NCBI GenBank assembly: GCA_039090855.1
Contig: CM077023.1
Location: 78,467,127 to 78,531,126, forward strand
Source of the DNA: Macrothele yani
Taxonomy: Eukaryota; Arthropoda; Arachnida; Araneae; Macrothelidae
Direction: 5' to 3'
DNA length: 64,000 nt
Position 1 is the stretch's first letter. Every line of letters starts with the position of its first letter. The notes beneath the pieces were generated by a model that saw nothing but the letters and a program-made list of their open reading frames with translations, searched no databases and was not told where the DNA came from. Below are positions 54,991 to 64,000 of this stretch, in pieces. The translations under genes and the position numbers were made by a program.

Positions 54991-55191
54991 TTCATTCCTC
55001 TCTACTTGACACTCCATACTTCCGGACCTGAAAACCAAAAAGCCATTAGCCACATCACACAACGCAATAAGATTTCGATACACGACATTACTGGCTACAT
55101 TTTGATATACACCTGACCACCTGCACCGTCACTACTGACCTGGGAAACGCTCGTGAAATAAAACGGCATGAACTAAAGCATTAACCCAATG

Positions 55192-55637
55192 TATTGGCGG
55201 TTGTCAAGGGTGTGGCGAAATTTCAAGAGATCAAGGAATGTTTTACATCTGTTCAGATCCAAGGGGTGGCTATAAATCGGGGGTTGATTGTACATTAAAA
55301 AAAAATCCCAATTGTATATTTTAGAATTTCCGCAGGTACCGCTTCCTCCCCCAAAAAGCGAAATAAAGAGATTTCACGTTTCCATATTTGTTGCAATTTC
55401 GGAATGGGAATGAACGAAACAGAAAATTCGAATCACGTGATATTCTGATATGTACTTTGTGTGACATATATCTTTATCTTTCTTTTGAGTTTGTTTATAA
55501 ATTTGTTTTTTTCGCGTTGAACGCCTCCTGAACTTGATGTCACATAATGGTTCCCGAAGAGCTTTCTAAGCTTGGCAGCACTGAGAGCAGGTTAAAGGTC
55601 AATATAATGTCAACATTGAATGTTGTAAGAGTCCATT
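55192..55637. other. nothing recognised
   Basis: AT-rich gap between a mariner and a SINE1. Confidence 0.5.
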
Positions 55638-55812
55638 TTTTTATTTAGGAGTTTAACGACCACCGGGAGGAGGAGCAACTGAATGGGCTATAAATACACA
55701 GCCGCCCGTCTCTAATTTAGGGTCGCTGGCTCCAGGGAAGGGACAAAGTCAGTGCCAGAAGACAAACACACCGCCCATGGCCAGCGATTAGACCACTGCG
55801 CTACAGGTGTGG
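55638..55812 (-). mobile_element. SINE1 copy, minus strand, B box deleted
   Basis: Tail and body intact (GTTTAACGACCACCGGGAGG, CGCCCGTCTCTAATTTAGGG); about 45 bases holding the B box are missing, and the head ends AGCGATTAGACCACTGCGCT. Confidence 0.85.
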
Positions 55813-55814
55813 CT

Positions 55815-56263
55815 GGGTGCGCTTGCGAGGACGACTTGTTAGGTGTGTATTTTGGTAAGAGCATTTGATATAACGACTTGTTAAAGGGTGCAGTTCGATA
55901 TAGCGTCTGCAAGAAACGCTTGAATTGTGAATGAATTGAAGCCAGCAAGTTCGTATTCTGGCTGTTGTTAATCTACCTGTTCTTAAGTGTTACTGACGAG
56001 AATAAACGTGGACTAACGCAAGTTGTTTCAGCTGATTCACTACCTTTACCGTTAGCGATTTCTATATTTAATAGCTCTTGATATTTATGTTCAAAAGTTC
56101 AGAGATAAAGTTCATAATTTAAGCAACGCAAGCATTTAAGTTTACGTAAACCTTAAAAAGTGAAATCTTACAGCTGCTACCACAAAGCTTAAAACTTACA
56201 ATTACAACCAGTTAAACCTAATTAATATTTTTATTTTACAACTGGCAGTACTTATTCCCAGTA
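55815..56263. other. nothing recognised
   Basis: A GACTTGTTA motif occurs twice (55832, 55873) but no element boundaries are visible. Confidence 0.45.
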
Positions 56264-56615
56264 CAGTAGAACTCCAATTATCCGGACTCCAGATATCCGG
56301 AACTCCAATTATCCGGACCGCTTGTTCTTCTTTCAAGGCTAAGTAAAATAATTTTTTTTTGCTGATTTATTTACCTGTTTTTAGTTTTTTCGTTCATTTA
56401 AATAATACAGAATGATAATGCAGTACAGTAGATATTTATTTTTTAAACTGTATAACATTTGTTATTATAAAATACGATAAACGAGAAAATTAAATTCCCT
56501 CACTTCAATTAATAAATACGTATTTGGCCTACAGAAAAAGGACAGCCCAATTATCCGGATTTTCCGAATATCCGGAATGGCTGTATTCTGAGGCTGGATT
56601 ATTAGAGTTCTACTG
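56264..56615. mobile_element. Tigger-type MITE
   Basis: 352 bases between TA dinucleotides. The ends are CAGTAGAACTCCAATTATCC and, inverted, CAGTAGAACTCTAATAATCC. Repeated TCCGGA-containing motifs (ATTATCCGGAC, AATATCCGGAA) near both ends are the usual Tigger subterminal pattern. No coding capacity. Confidence 0.88.
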
Positions 56616-56944
56616 TACTAACAAAAAAATTCACAGATTTTGTAATCGCAACATGCAAAAAACTTATGTTGGCATGAACAGTAGAACATTTTCTAAACTA
56701 AACACGCATTTCAGTGTAGTATAAAATATGCGTTATCATTGGTATTTGTAGAATTGAACTTCACACTAACTTCGCTTAAAGCTTAGTTCGCTTCACTCTG
56801 ATACCCGGATTTTTTCACCTTGTTCTTTTTGTTGAAGACTTAATTAATCATAAATATCACTTTAAATATAATGCCAGAGTTCAACAACTGAATGCCACTT
56901 ACAGGATCCAAATCCTTTTATTAGTATCTGAGCAAGTCAAAACA

Positions 56945-57085
56945 GTTGTGACGTACTACAGAGGTGACGCACATGTCAAGACGGCAAGTAGCAGTTATAA
57001 GCCCTTGTCGTCGTAGCTCAATTGGGAGAGCATTCGGCTCCGGAGCAGAAGGATGTGGGTTCGAGTATCGCACCGGCAAAATTGG
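56945..57085 (+). mobile_element. tRNA-headed repeat, head only
   Basis: Leader TGTGACGTACTACAGAGGTG and GACGGCAAGTAGCAGTTATA, then tRNA-like CGTCGTAGCTCAATTGGGAG ... CTCCGGAGC ... GGGTTCGAGTATCGCACCGG. No minisatellite follows. Confidence 0.75.
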
Positions 57086-57089
57086 GTTC

Positions 57090-57652
57090 CACACAGTCTG
57101 ATATAAAGAAGTCTTTCGCAATACAATACGCTGAAAAGAACATAATCAGTGAAGTCTCAAAATAAACGTCACTTGTCACTCGTCGAATACAATCTCTCTC
57201 TCTCTCTCTCTCTCTATTTACATATCAACATTGCTCGAACAAGAATCGCTCATTAAATATATGCACTGCACACTGAGCTTAATCTCAGAACACTTTATTT
57301 ACTTTGACTGCCTTTCACTCATTGTCAGGATGCCAGCTTCAGACTCGTCGGGTGGAACTTTGTGGCGTTAAGTTACAAAATATTTAACGAGGAGAAACCA
57401 AATTTACATAAGAACACAGAAACTCAAAACGAAAGTTGAAATAGAGGTATACGTTACATTAGAAAATTGGAAAATATTCTGAATTCCCGATTTTATAATT
57501 TCGGTTGATGCTTTTCTTGTCGGAAACCTGGATACCCGTGGCTTTGAACGTAGTACTCTCATGTAGTACTTTATATCTGGAAATTAAAAATTAACATTTA
57601 TCGTTTATTACGCACATCCGACTGAATGGTAAAATCTAGAATATTCGATTGG
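57090..57652. other. no element; short (TC)n tract
   Basis: A TC microsatellite lies at 57190-57215. A stretch at 57388-57470 resembles 60816-60893 (CAAATTTACATAAGAACACA against CAAAATTTACATAAAATAAC, both followed by a GAAAGTT and ACGTTACA), so an unidentified repeat may be present in both places. Confidence 0.4.
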
Positions 57653-57654
57653 TC

Positions 57655-57815
57655 AGAGACGCTGGTTTCTGCTGGCTAAATGCCCGAGATAGGCTGAGTC
57701 AAGGATGAGGAGTGAGTAGTGTGTTTGTTCTAAGTTCCTTCCCTGGAACCAGCACCCCAAAATTAAGGAAGTGAGATACATTATGTCCTTAGATACCCAC
57801 GCGAATCGTTAAATC
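57655..57815 (+). mobile_element. SINE1 copy, diverged
   Basis: GACGCTGGTTTCTGCTGGCT, AAATGCCCGAGATAGGCTGA (head), GTGTGTTTGTTCTAAG and CCAAAATTAAGGAAGTGAGA (body). The tail is not recognisable. Confidence 0.65.
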
Positions 57816-58190
57816 ATGAAAACAGTAATCGAATTAGAATTTGGAGAGTAGGCAATCACTGTTGAGAAACTGAAAAATTATTAGGTATATAGGTACAAAT
57901 ATTACATCACAGTAGTAGACATACTGTTAGGGAAACTCTCACGCCTCCATAATCGGCTGCCTAACCTAATGAGAAGAAAATCTTAGATCTCTTACCAAGG
58001 ATTCAGTAAGCATTTTATCATGAAACAGGCAGTGAAGTGTAATGTTTTACAATAATGTTTGCAGTATATCATTAGAACTTTAGTGAAGCTAATAAATACG
58101 ATATGTTAATTTTTAGTGGCATTTCATTGCAGGAATTCATACAGGGGTCAGAGTGTCAGAAAACACAAGACAGCACTTCACTTTGACGTA
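57816..58190. other. nothing recognised
   Basis: AT-rich sequence before the composite repeat. Confidence 0.45.
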
Positions 58191-58860
58191 CCTACCTCAG
58201 AGGGGACGCACATGTCAAAACGGCAAGTTGTAGCGATAAGCTTCGTCGGTGTAGTTCAATCGGTAGAACAGTCCACACCGGAGAAGGCAGATGTGGATTC
58301 AATTCCCATCACCGGAAAAACGGGGCTTTATTTTCACATTGGATCAAGAACGTAAAATGAACCTCTTGGCCGTGAGGTTTGAGAAAAATTTGCAATGCTT
58401 CTTCCACATACATCGTCTGGAATTAATGAGAATTCCTCCTTCTGCGCTTTGAAAACTGTGTGATGTTTCTTCCACATATCGTCTGGAATTAATGAGAATT
58501 CCTCCTTCTGCGCTTTGAAGAATGTGTGAAGCTTCTTCCACACATCGTCTGGAATTAACGAGAATTCCTTCTTCTGTGCTTTGAAAAATGTGTGATGCTT
58601 CTTCCACACATAGTCTGGAATTAATGAGAATTCCTTCTCTTGAGCTTTGAAAAATGTGTGATGCTTCTTCCACACATAGTCTGGAATTAATGAGAATTCC
58701 TTCTCTTGAGCTTTGAAAAATGTGTGATGCTTCTTCCACATACGGTCTGGTATTAATCAGAATTCGTTCCTCCGCATAGAATTCCTTCAAGCGTGGTTTG
58801 TCCGCGGATCCTAAACCCGCGATTTCGTGCCCCCATCTTTCTCAAAGGGGAGGTATATGT
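58190..58860 (+). mobile_element. tRNA-headed minisatellite repeat, copy 3
   Basis: Leader (CCTCAGAGGGGACGCACATG, AAACGGCAAGTTGTAGCGAT), tRNA-like block GTCGGTGTAGTTCAATCGG ... GATTCAATTCCCATCACCGG (58245-58318), spacer TTTTCACATTGGATCAAGAA, six 66-base units (58378-58770) and the 3' part (CAAGCGTGGTTTGTCCGCGG, GATTTCGTGCCCCC). A second, more diverged head follows at 58861. Confidence 0.82.
58378..58770. repeat. 66-bp minisatellite, six units
   Basis: Same unit as 49836-50222. Two minus-strand frames stay open throughout (58344-58790 and 58334-58741), as expected when a repeat unit is a multiple of three. Confidence 0.93.
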
Positions 58861-59012
58861 AACGTACCTACCTCAGACGTGACGCACATGTTATAACGAC
58901 AAGCTGCAGTGATAAGCCTTCCCCTTTCTCGATGTAGTCCAAGCGGTAGAATATCTGACTTCTGAGAAAGAAGATATGGATTAGAAATCCATCACCGGCA
59001 AATTTGGGCTTC
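58861..59012 (+). mobile_element. tRNA-headed repeat, head only, diverged
   Basis: Leader (CCTCAGACGTGACGCACATG) and tRNA-like block CGATGTAGTCCAAGCGGTAG ... GATATGGATTAGAAATCCAT, with the B box broken. Confidence 0.65.
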
Positions 59013-59311
59013 TATAGAGCTATGACTTACACTACTTATTATACAAATACGTTTAGCTTCAAAACTTCATTTGATATCCCCAACTTGTTAATCTGCGATC
59101 TAAATAATGTGAGTGCCACTACACTGATACAAATGATCTTGGTATCAATTATTAGAAGAAATCCGGAACATGCAAATACCACAGCTGTATAAAATTTTGT
59201 GTTCCATGGCGTCATTACTTCGTAATGAAGAATTAATGTATTATGATTTGTCTATTTTCCGAGTTTCTTCGCATTCAATGCTTAAAAACTTTTAGAGCAC
59301 ATAGTCTAGAT

Positions 59312-59530
59312 TTTTTTTAATTTTTTTATTTGGAGGTTTAACGACCACCGTGAGCAACTCGATTGGTTATAGAGTCACCCGTCCCTAGTTTATTTAGGGT
59401 TACTGACTCCAGCGAAGGGAGAGAGCCAGTGCCGTAAGAGAAACATAACATCCATGCCTTACCTGGATTTGAACCTGGACCCATCTTGGCCTAATGATCA
59501 GAAGCCAGTGCTTAGACCACTGGCTTAATA
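59312..59530 (-). mobile_element. SINE1 copy, minus strand, nearly complete
   Basis: T-rich tail, GGTTTAACGACCACCGTGAG, body with a small TTTA insertion, mutated B box (TGGATTTGAACCTGGACC) and head GTGCTTAGACCACTGGC. Confidence 0.88.
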
Positions 59531-60890
59531 ATGATTCACTCATCGTGTTAAGTTTATCAGTTTTGAAAGTCATCTTTGAGTCAAAGTCGTCCTCAGAGGA
59601 AGAGCTAGATATAATAGAAATGATGTGCTCAAATCGGGTAGACTAGAATACAGCTTACCACTGAAAGATTCGTTAATTCTTTCTCAGTAGTTGTTTTCTT
59701 CATTTCCTCGATATAAAGCTTTCTAAAGGCATGTTCTGGACTCATAATGGCAGCCAACATGTCTGACACCTATTTCTCCGAAATGTTTTTTACTTTGTGA
59801 GTTCCCAGTTTTGAGCGCCCTAGTCAGCACTTCGTCTATCTGTTATATCTTATCCTTCTGACCGAAAAAACTGAAATAACTTTCTATACCACCGGGGGTT
59901 CCTTGGAAATGAAGAAGCAGAGGTGTCTGCGTGAAACTTTTCTACAATACTGCTAAATCATTTCCAACGTTACGGAAGAATTAGGCCCCCCAACCCCCCG
60001 TCGAACTTCGGGAATCAGGAATTTTCAACTAGGTGCCTCGGTAGATGCTGTGAAGTTGAAAATTTCCTAAAAAGCAACCATTTGCGGTCAGTGACAGAAA
60101 TCTAAATTTTCAGAATTCAGAATTTTCGGGGAGCGCGAACAACAAAAGAAAATGTGAGAAAAGAACAATTTTGTATCTGCATCTCGCAAAATGTTTTTAG
60201 TGCATTTGGTTGCAGATATTAGTTAAATGTCAATGTTGCACCAAAACACTAGCATTACTTAAATGTAAATACTCTTCGTACTGAAACGTTCCGGGGAGTT
60301 AAGTCGTGCTTCGGATCAGGCCCTTCGGATAGCTTAACTAAACACAAGTTTAGGCGCTAAATAGCAAACGGCCAGAAATGTCAAGTCTACTTACTATTTC
60401 AACCTTTTATTGGTCTCGACAGGTATTTAAGTTAGCACATCAAAACGGAATTCACTTCGTACGCAATAATATCTTCAACAAGGAGATGAGTCAGATTCTC
60501 AGTATACAGAACACTTCTCCAGTCTCGTATGAAATAAATAACAATTTAAGGCTTCAATATAAACGAAGCACAATATTCAACGTGAAGGAATTAATCGTTA
60601 AGTAGTAGACTAAGCTCTCCTAACATCTCTTCCAACGCAGTTACGACGATCTCACAATCTACCAGACTTCTTATGAGAGCTCTGATACACTCGTAAACAT
60701 TACTCGTATCTGTCTCGTTAACACACGTCATTCAACTTTTGACCTCAAGTCAGGTTGCCATAAAAATATTCAGCGAGAGTGAAAATGTAGCGTTATGTTC
60801 AGAAGACGCTTAAGGAGAACGAACCAAAATTTACATAAAATAACTGGAACCGAAAAGGAAAGTTAAATTAGAGTACACGTTACAGTTGTA
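59531..60890. other. nothing firm
   Basis: AT-rich, with one 75-codon frame (60378-60605) lacking motifs. See 57090-57652 for a shared stretch at 60816-60893. Confidence 0.45.
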
Positions 60891-60894
60891 GCAA

Positions 60895-61865
60895 GATTTT
60901 GCACTGGATGCCCTTTCTCTTCTTAACCATCTCCTTTATCCGAGCTTGGTGGATCAAATGGCTTGTTGATCCCCAGGCGGAGGGATAAATGTGATATTTT
61001 CTCATACTCCGTGTTATTTCTTCGGAGCACCTTCAGTGAATATAAGCGAAATCACGTGACGACGAGGGTTTACAGTTCACTAAGATAAGCTGTTTTTCCC
61101 AACACTAACACACTGAGAAAGAAATTCCAAATATGGGGGTAATGAGGAAAGAAGTACTGGACGCATCAAGAAGTGTAAAAAATGAGAAGTACTGTGAGAC
61201 AGGCAATTACCTGTGGAAGTATGGAACGCATTAATTGCTGAAAGTACTGACATGTTGTGGGATCCAACGGGAAAGACACGAGAGCAGGGAGTTATTTCAT
61301 ATGAAGGAAAGGATCGTATGTTGAGACCAATTTATAAATAAATTGGGAATGTTCAGGACCGTTACAATTACTTGAGTACAAAACTAATTTTGCATAACGT
61401 GAAAATATGGGAATTGACAGTGGATAAAAGACTGACAGAAGTATAGTGGTTTGGATATATGCCAGGAAGAAGTAGAACATGTGCCATACTTGCCTGATGC
61501 GACTCATGAGGAAACACAGAAAAGGAAAACATCGTTCATGCGGTGTTTATTGATCTGGAAATGACTCATTAGAGTTTCAGGCCAGAAATATGCAGCTGAC
61601 AGAGAGAAGATGGTACCAAAGAAACACGTTCAGTTGAAAAGTAAATGTGCAGAGGTTTCTACACATGTATCTGAAGCAGCGTAAGGCAAACCGAGCACTT
61701 TGACGTGAAACTTGGAATGCACCAAGGATTATCATTAAACCTATTTTTACTTGGCATTGTTCTTGATGTGGCAAAAGCAGACATGAAAAAAATAGCATCG
61801 TGTATCAGGTTGTTTGCAGATGGTGTAGTACTGTATGCTAATTCACCCAAGTATCTTTTCACACA
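60895..61865 (+). pseudogene. LINE of a second family, 5' part, decayed
   Basis: Fragments of reverse transcriptase across frames: AVFIDLEM-like near 61545, VKLGMHQGLSLNLFLLGIVL (motif QGS.LSP.LF, 61705 onward), DVAKADMKKI and IRLFADGVVLYANSPK (FADD box changed to FADG). The family resembles the widespread animal LINEs with FIDLEKAYDRVPR and LHQGSALSPYLF. A 5' UTR-like stretch at 60895-61080 contains GATGCCCTTTCTCTTC and GAGCTTGGTGGATC. The element stops near 61865 and its 3' part lies inverted next door. Confidence 0.65.
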
Positions 61866-61969
61866 ATTTGTCTTGAACCAAGTTTTAGCATATTATATTG
61901 TCTTTCTCTTTCTTTTATTTGTCTTGAACCAAGTTTTATTGTTGGTTTTACTTAGCCTTGAAAATTTTT

Positions 61970-62258
61970 ATTTGCAGTCCATTATAGCAGCTAATCCTGT
62001 ATCTGATGATTCCTCCAGTTATTCCATCCTGCCTGCATTCTGCTATCCACGTCTCCTTTTGTACCTCCATCTATCTCCATCACTAATTCTAAGTATTCAA
62101 ATCTCCATACCCTTTTTATTACTTCTTTCCGGCCTTAAACAACGATAGCTCGATTATTTCCTTCCCATTTGATGTACATGCACTCCGTTTTGGTACTGCT
62201 TATCTTCAAGTCACTATATTTTAATACTGTGCTCGAACTTTCTAGATTCTGCTGCAAA
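61970..62258 (-). pseudogene. LINE of second family, 3' part, inverted
   Basis: On the minus strand: LKISSTKTECMYIKWEG (usual LKISRTKTEYM), RVWRFEYLELVMEIDGGTKG (usual F-KYLGS-I-DGG) and VDSRMQAGWNNWRNHQ. This continues the reverse transcriptase just where the plus-strand piece ends, so one element was broken and partly inverted. Confidence 0.68.
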
Positions 62259-62260
62259 GA

Positions 62261-62875
62261 GAATTACAAAAATGTGCACCGAGGTTTTGAATTTGGAGCG
62301 TAACCACTAGCCCGAAAGAGGAAATCAGATAATTTCACTTAAGACCTATCTGTTGTGAAATGAAAATTCGGTCTAAAGAAATTTCTATTTTAACACTCAC
62401 TGATAAATCGTATATCCATATCTTTCGAATTCTGTGAACACTTATGTATCCATAAAATAGTAAATCAGAAATTTTGAAATAAATTTACTACTCGCTAAGA
62501 AATTTGGAACAAATGTACTAACTCCGATGAAGAAATCGAAAAGGGAAATTGAAATCAAAGACTGCGCTTTAGCACTGCTGATATGCATAAACAAGTTCAG
62601 GAATACTTTTTGTTGTTTATTTCTATCTTACAAGACTGGAAAAACAAAATATTCAACTCGTTTTATTGCGACGTATTTATAAATGCATAAACTCCAGGCT
62701 TTCTCTGAACTACGACGACAGAGCTTCTTCAGATTAGAAAGTAAGTAAATGCATAACATGTCTTTAACAACTGATTAATATTCTTATTCAGAAAATGCTT
62801 TCATCCAATAGTAGATTTACATTATCGTTGTAAATTACACACGTAATTACACACGTCTATAATCATATAAGCATC
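62261..62875. other. nothing recognised
   Basis: AT-rich. A short duplicated motif TACACACGTAATTACACACGT lies near 62838. Confidence 0.45.
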
Positions 62876-62877
62876 AA

Positions 62878-63015
62878 ACATTCTCAATCCACTGCTGGAT
62901 GAAGGCCTTCCCAAATCTCTTCCACAACAGACAGGAAGTTATCTGTCTTGATCAATAATTTTCAATATCATTCCGGCATGCGTTTGAATTTCATCCACCC
63001 ATCTCCCATTGGGTT
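62878..63015 (-). pseudogene. RTE-type LINE, decayed 3' end
   Basis: CAATCCACTGCTGGATGAAG, CGTTTGAATTTCATCCACCC and GGTTTTCTTCTGGGTC correspond to the RTE 3' terminus. Highly diverged and short. Confidence 0.7.
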
Positions 63016-63226
63016 TTCTTCTGGGTCTTTTCCTCTTCCCTTGGTACCTTCTTTTCCTGTCCCTCGAACAGCTGCCAACAGCTCCATAGGTTGCTGTGAT
63101 GCTGTCCCCAGACATTTCCCCCCGATAATTATTACCTATTCAAACTTTGACAAGTCCTACCCTTCCTCCATTGCACGAGCTTCGTATTGGCGAACTGATA
63201 CTCCCTGCAAGGGTCGCCTATATATA

Positions 63227-64000
63227 CACTGCTGGACAATTGCTAAGGACCGATCATAAACGGCTATATAGCGCATAAAAAAGTAAGTGTCTTTGGAAGC
63301 CAAGTGAAATAAAATAATGTCAGAATGCCAGGACATTACAAGAAAGACAATTTATTGTGCTCTGAAATCCAGAAGGCTTTGGAACGTGTTCAAGGAACAA
63401 ACAGGCCATTTTGTGCGGAATACGGAAAAGTGAAAAAAATGCAATTACCGTCCGCAGGCGTTCCGGCGTAAGATGCCAATACGGGATATGGCCACCATGG
63501 AGGGCGATGCAAGATTCCACACGTCGTGTCATGCTTTGCACAACATTATCAAGCAGCTGTTGGGGTAATTTATCCCATTCCTCTGCCAGTGCACGGATGA
63601 GGGTGTCCTTGTTTATTGGAGGGCATTGGCGACCAGCAAGACTCCTCCCCAAAGCATCCTACAAATTTTCAATGGGATTCAGATCTGGAGAACGTGCTGG
63701 CCATAAGAGGCGTTGAATATCCTCGCTCTCAAGACACTCCTGGACAGCGACTGTTCGATGACATGTTGCGTTGTCGTCCATGAAAATGAATCTATCACCG
63801 ACAGCACCACGGAACATGCGAACATGAGGTAGCAGAACATCATTAATGTATCGTTGGCCAGTCATAGTCCCAGTTGGAAGCACATAGAGGAACGTACGGA
63901 CATTGATCATGATGCCAGCCCATACCATGACACTACATGTCGGATATCGGTCATTTTCCTGTATGTTTGCTGGACAATATGCAGTACCACTATCACGCCA
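63227..64000 (-). mobile_element. Tc1-type transposon E, cut by window edge
   Basis: The left (3') end begins CACTGCTGGACAATTGCTAA after TATATA. Its other end lies beyond the window. The transposase is on the minus strand. Confidence 0.85.
63320..64000 (-). pseudogene. Tc1-family transposase, partial, one amber stop
   Basis: The C-terminal part of a DD34E transposase: VMVWAGIMINVRTFLYVLPT, FIFMDDNATCHRTVAVQECL (second catalytic D) and ARSPDLNPIENL (catalytic E), then a TAG at 63656-63658 where the family has tryptophan (IENLW), followed in the same frame by DALGRSLAGRQ and ALHGGHIPYW. So the only visible defect is a W codon changed to amber. The first catalytic D and the N-terminus lie outside the window. 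It is closely related in type to the element at 52423-53965. Confidence 0.88.

Larger units (their letters stand above)
52367..55191 (-). mobile_element. mariner transposon with nested Tc1
   Basis: The left end TTGGGTTGATGCATCATGAG and the inverted right end CATTGGGTTAATGCTTTAGT pair and are bordered by TA. A Tc1 element (52423-53965) sits 56 bases inside the left end. Without it the mariner is about 1.28 kb, the normal length. The transposase is on the minus strand. Confidence 0.85.

Overview
This window looks like intergenic or heterochromatic DNA from an invertebrate, most likely an arthropod (a chelicerate would fit, but nothing here proves the species). It is AT-rich and has no recognisable host gene. 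It is packed with metazoan transposable elements: Tc1 and mariner transposons, pogo/Tigger, hAT-like and MULE-like DNA elements, an RTE-type non-LTR retrotransposon (LINE), Penelope-like sequence, at least two tRNA-derived SINE families, and long microsatellites. Almost every long reading frame belongs to a transposon, and almost all are broken.

Layout. 1-4.8 kb: decayed RTE and SINE1 pieces around a head-to-head pair of Penelope-like 3' ends (1744-2902), each with a GIY-YIG endonuclease remnant and a hammerhead-like motif. 4.8-10.8 kb: a Tc1 element with perfect 36-bp terminal repeats, a near-full-length RTE copy on the minus strand and a second Tc1, all at (TA)n blocks. 11-20.4 kb: an old RTE copy split by a tRNA-headed minisatellite repeat, a SINE1 split by a hAT-like element with TIRs and a near-8-bp target duplication, a mariner remnant, and two more RTE 3' fragments. 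20.6-25.2 kb: a SINE2, a long GA tract, then a mariner that holds a second SINE2 (13-bp duplication) and a MULE-like foldback element (perfect 9-bp duplication). 26.2-32.8 kb: a long-TIR Tc1 whose right terminal repeat was split by a cluster of RTE insertions, including a near-full-length copy with a 652-codon open frame. 33-45 kb: SINE1 copies, a Tigger element with a nested hAT-like element, a hairpin-shaped Tc1 relic, a Tigger MITE and other non-autonomous pieces. 45.9-48.8 kb: nothing recognised. 49.6-59.5 kb: two composite repeats (tRNA-like head plus 66-bp minisatellite), one mariner, and another mariner that carries a Tc1 with a complete DDE triad and one amber stop. 59.5-64 kb: an inverted LINE relic of a second family and a Tc1 that runs off the right edge.

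How the parts relate. The RTE machinery (endonuclease plus reverse transcriptase) made the RTE copies and is a plausible source of SINE mobilisation. Tc1, mariner and Tigger insert at TA, so the (TA)n blocks that flank RTE copies have become landing sites for several of them. Insertion order can be read from the nests: SINE2 and MULE into mariner, Tc1 into mariner, hAT into Tigger, hAT into SINE1, RTE into a Tc1 terminal repeat. The least described candidate is the composite repeat that joins a tRNA-like head to a 66-bp (22-codon) minisatellite.
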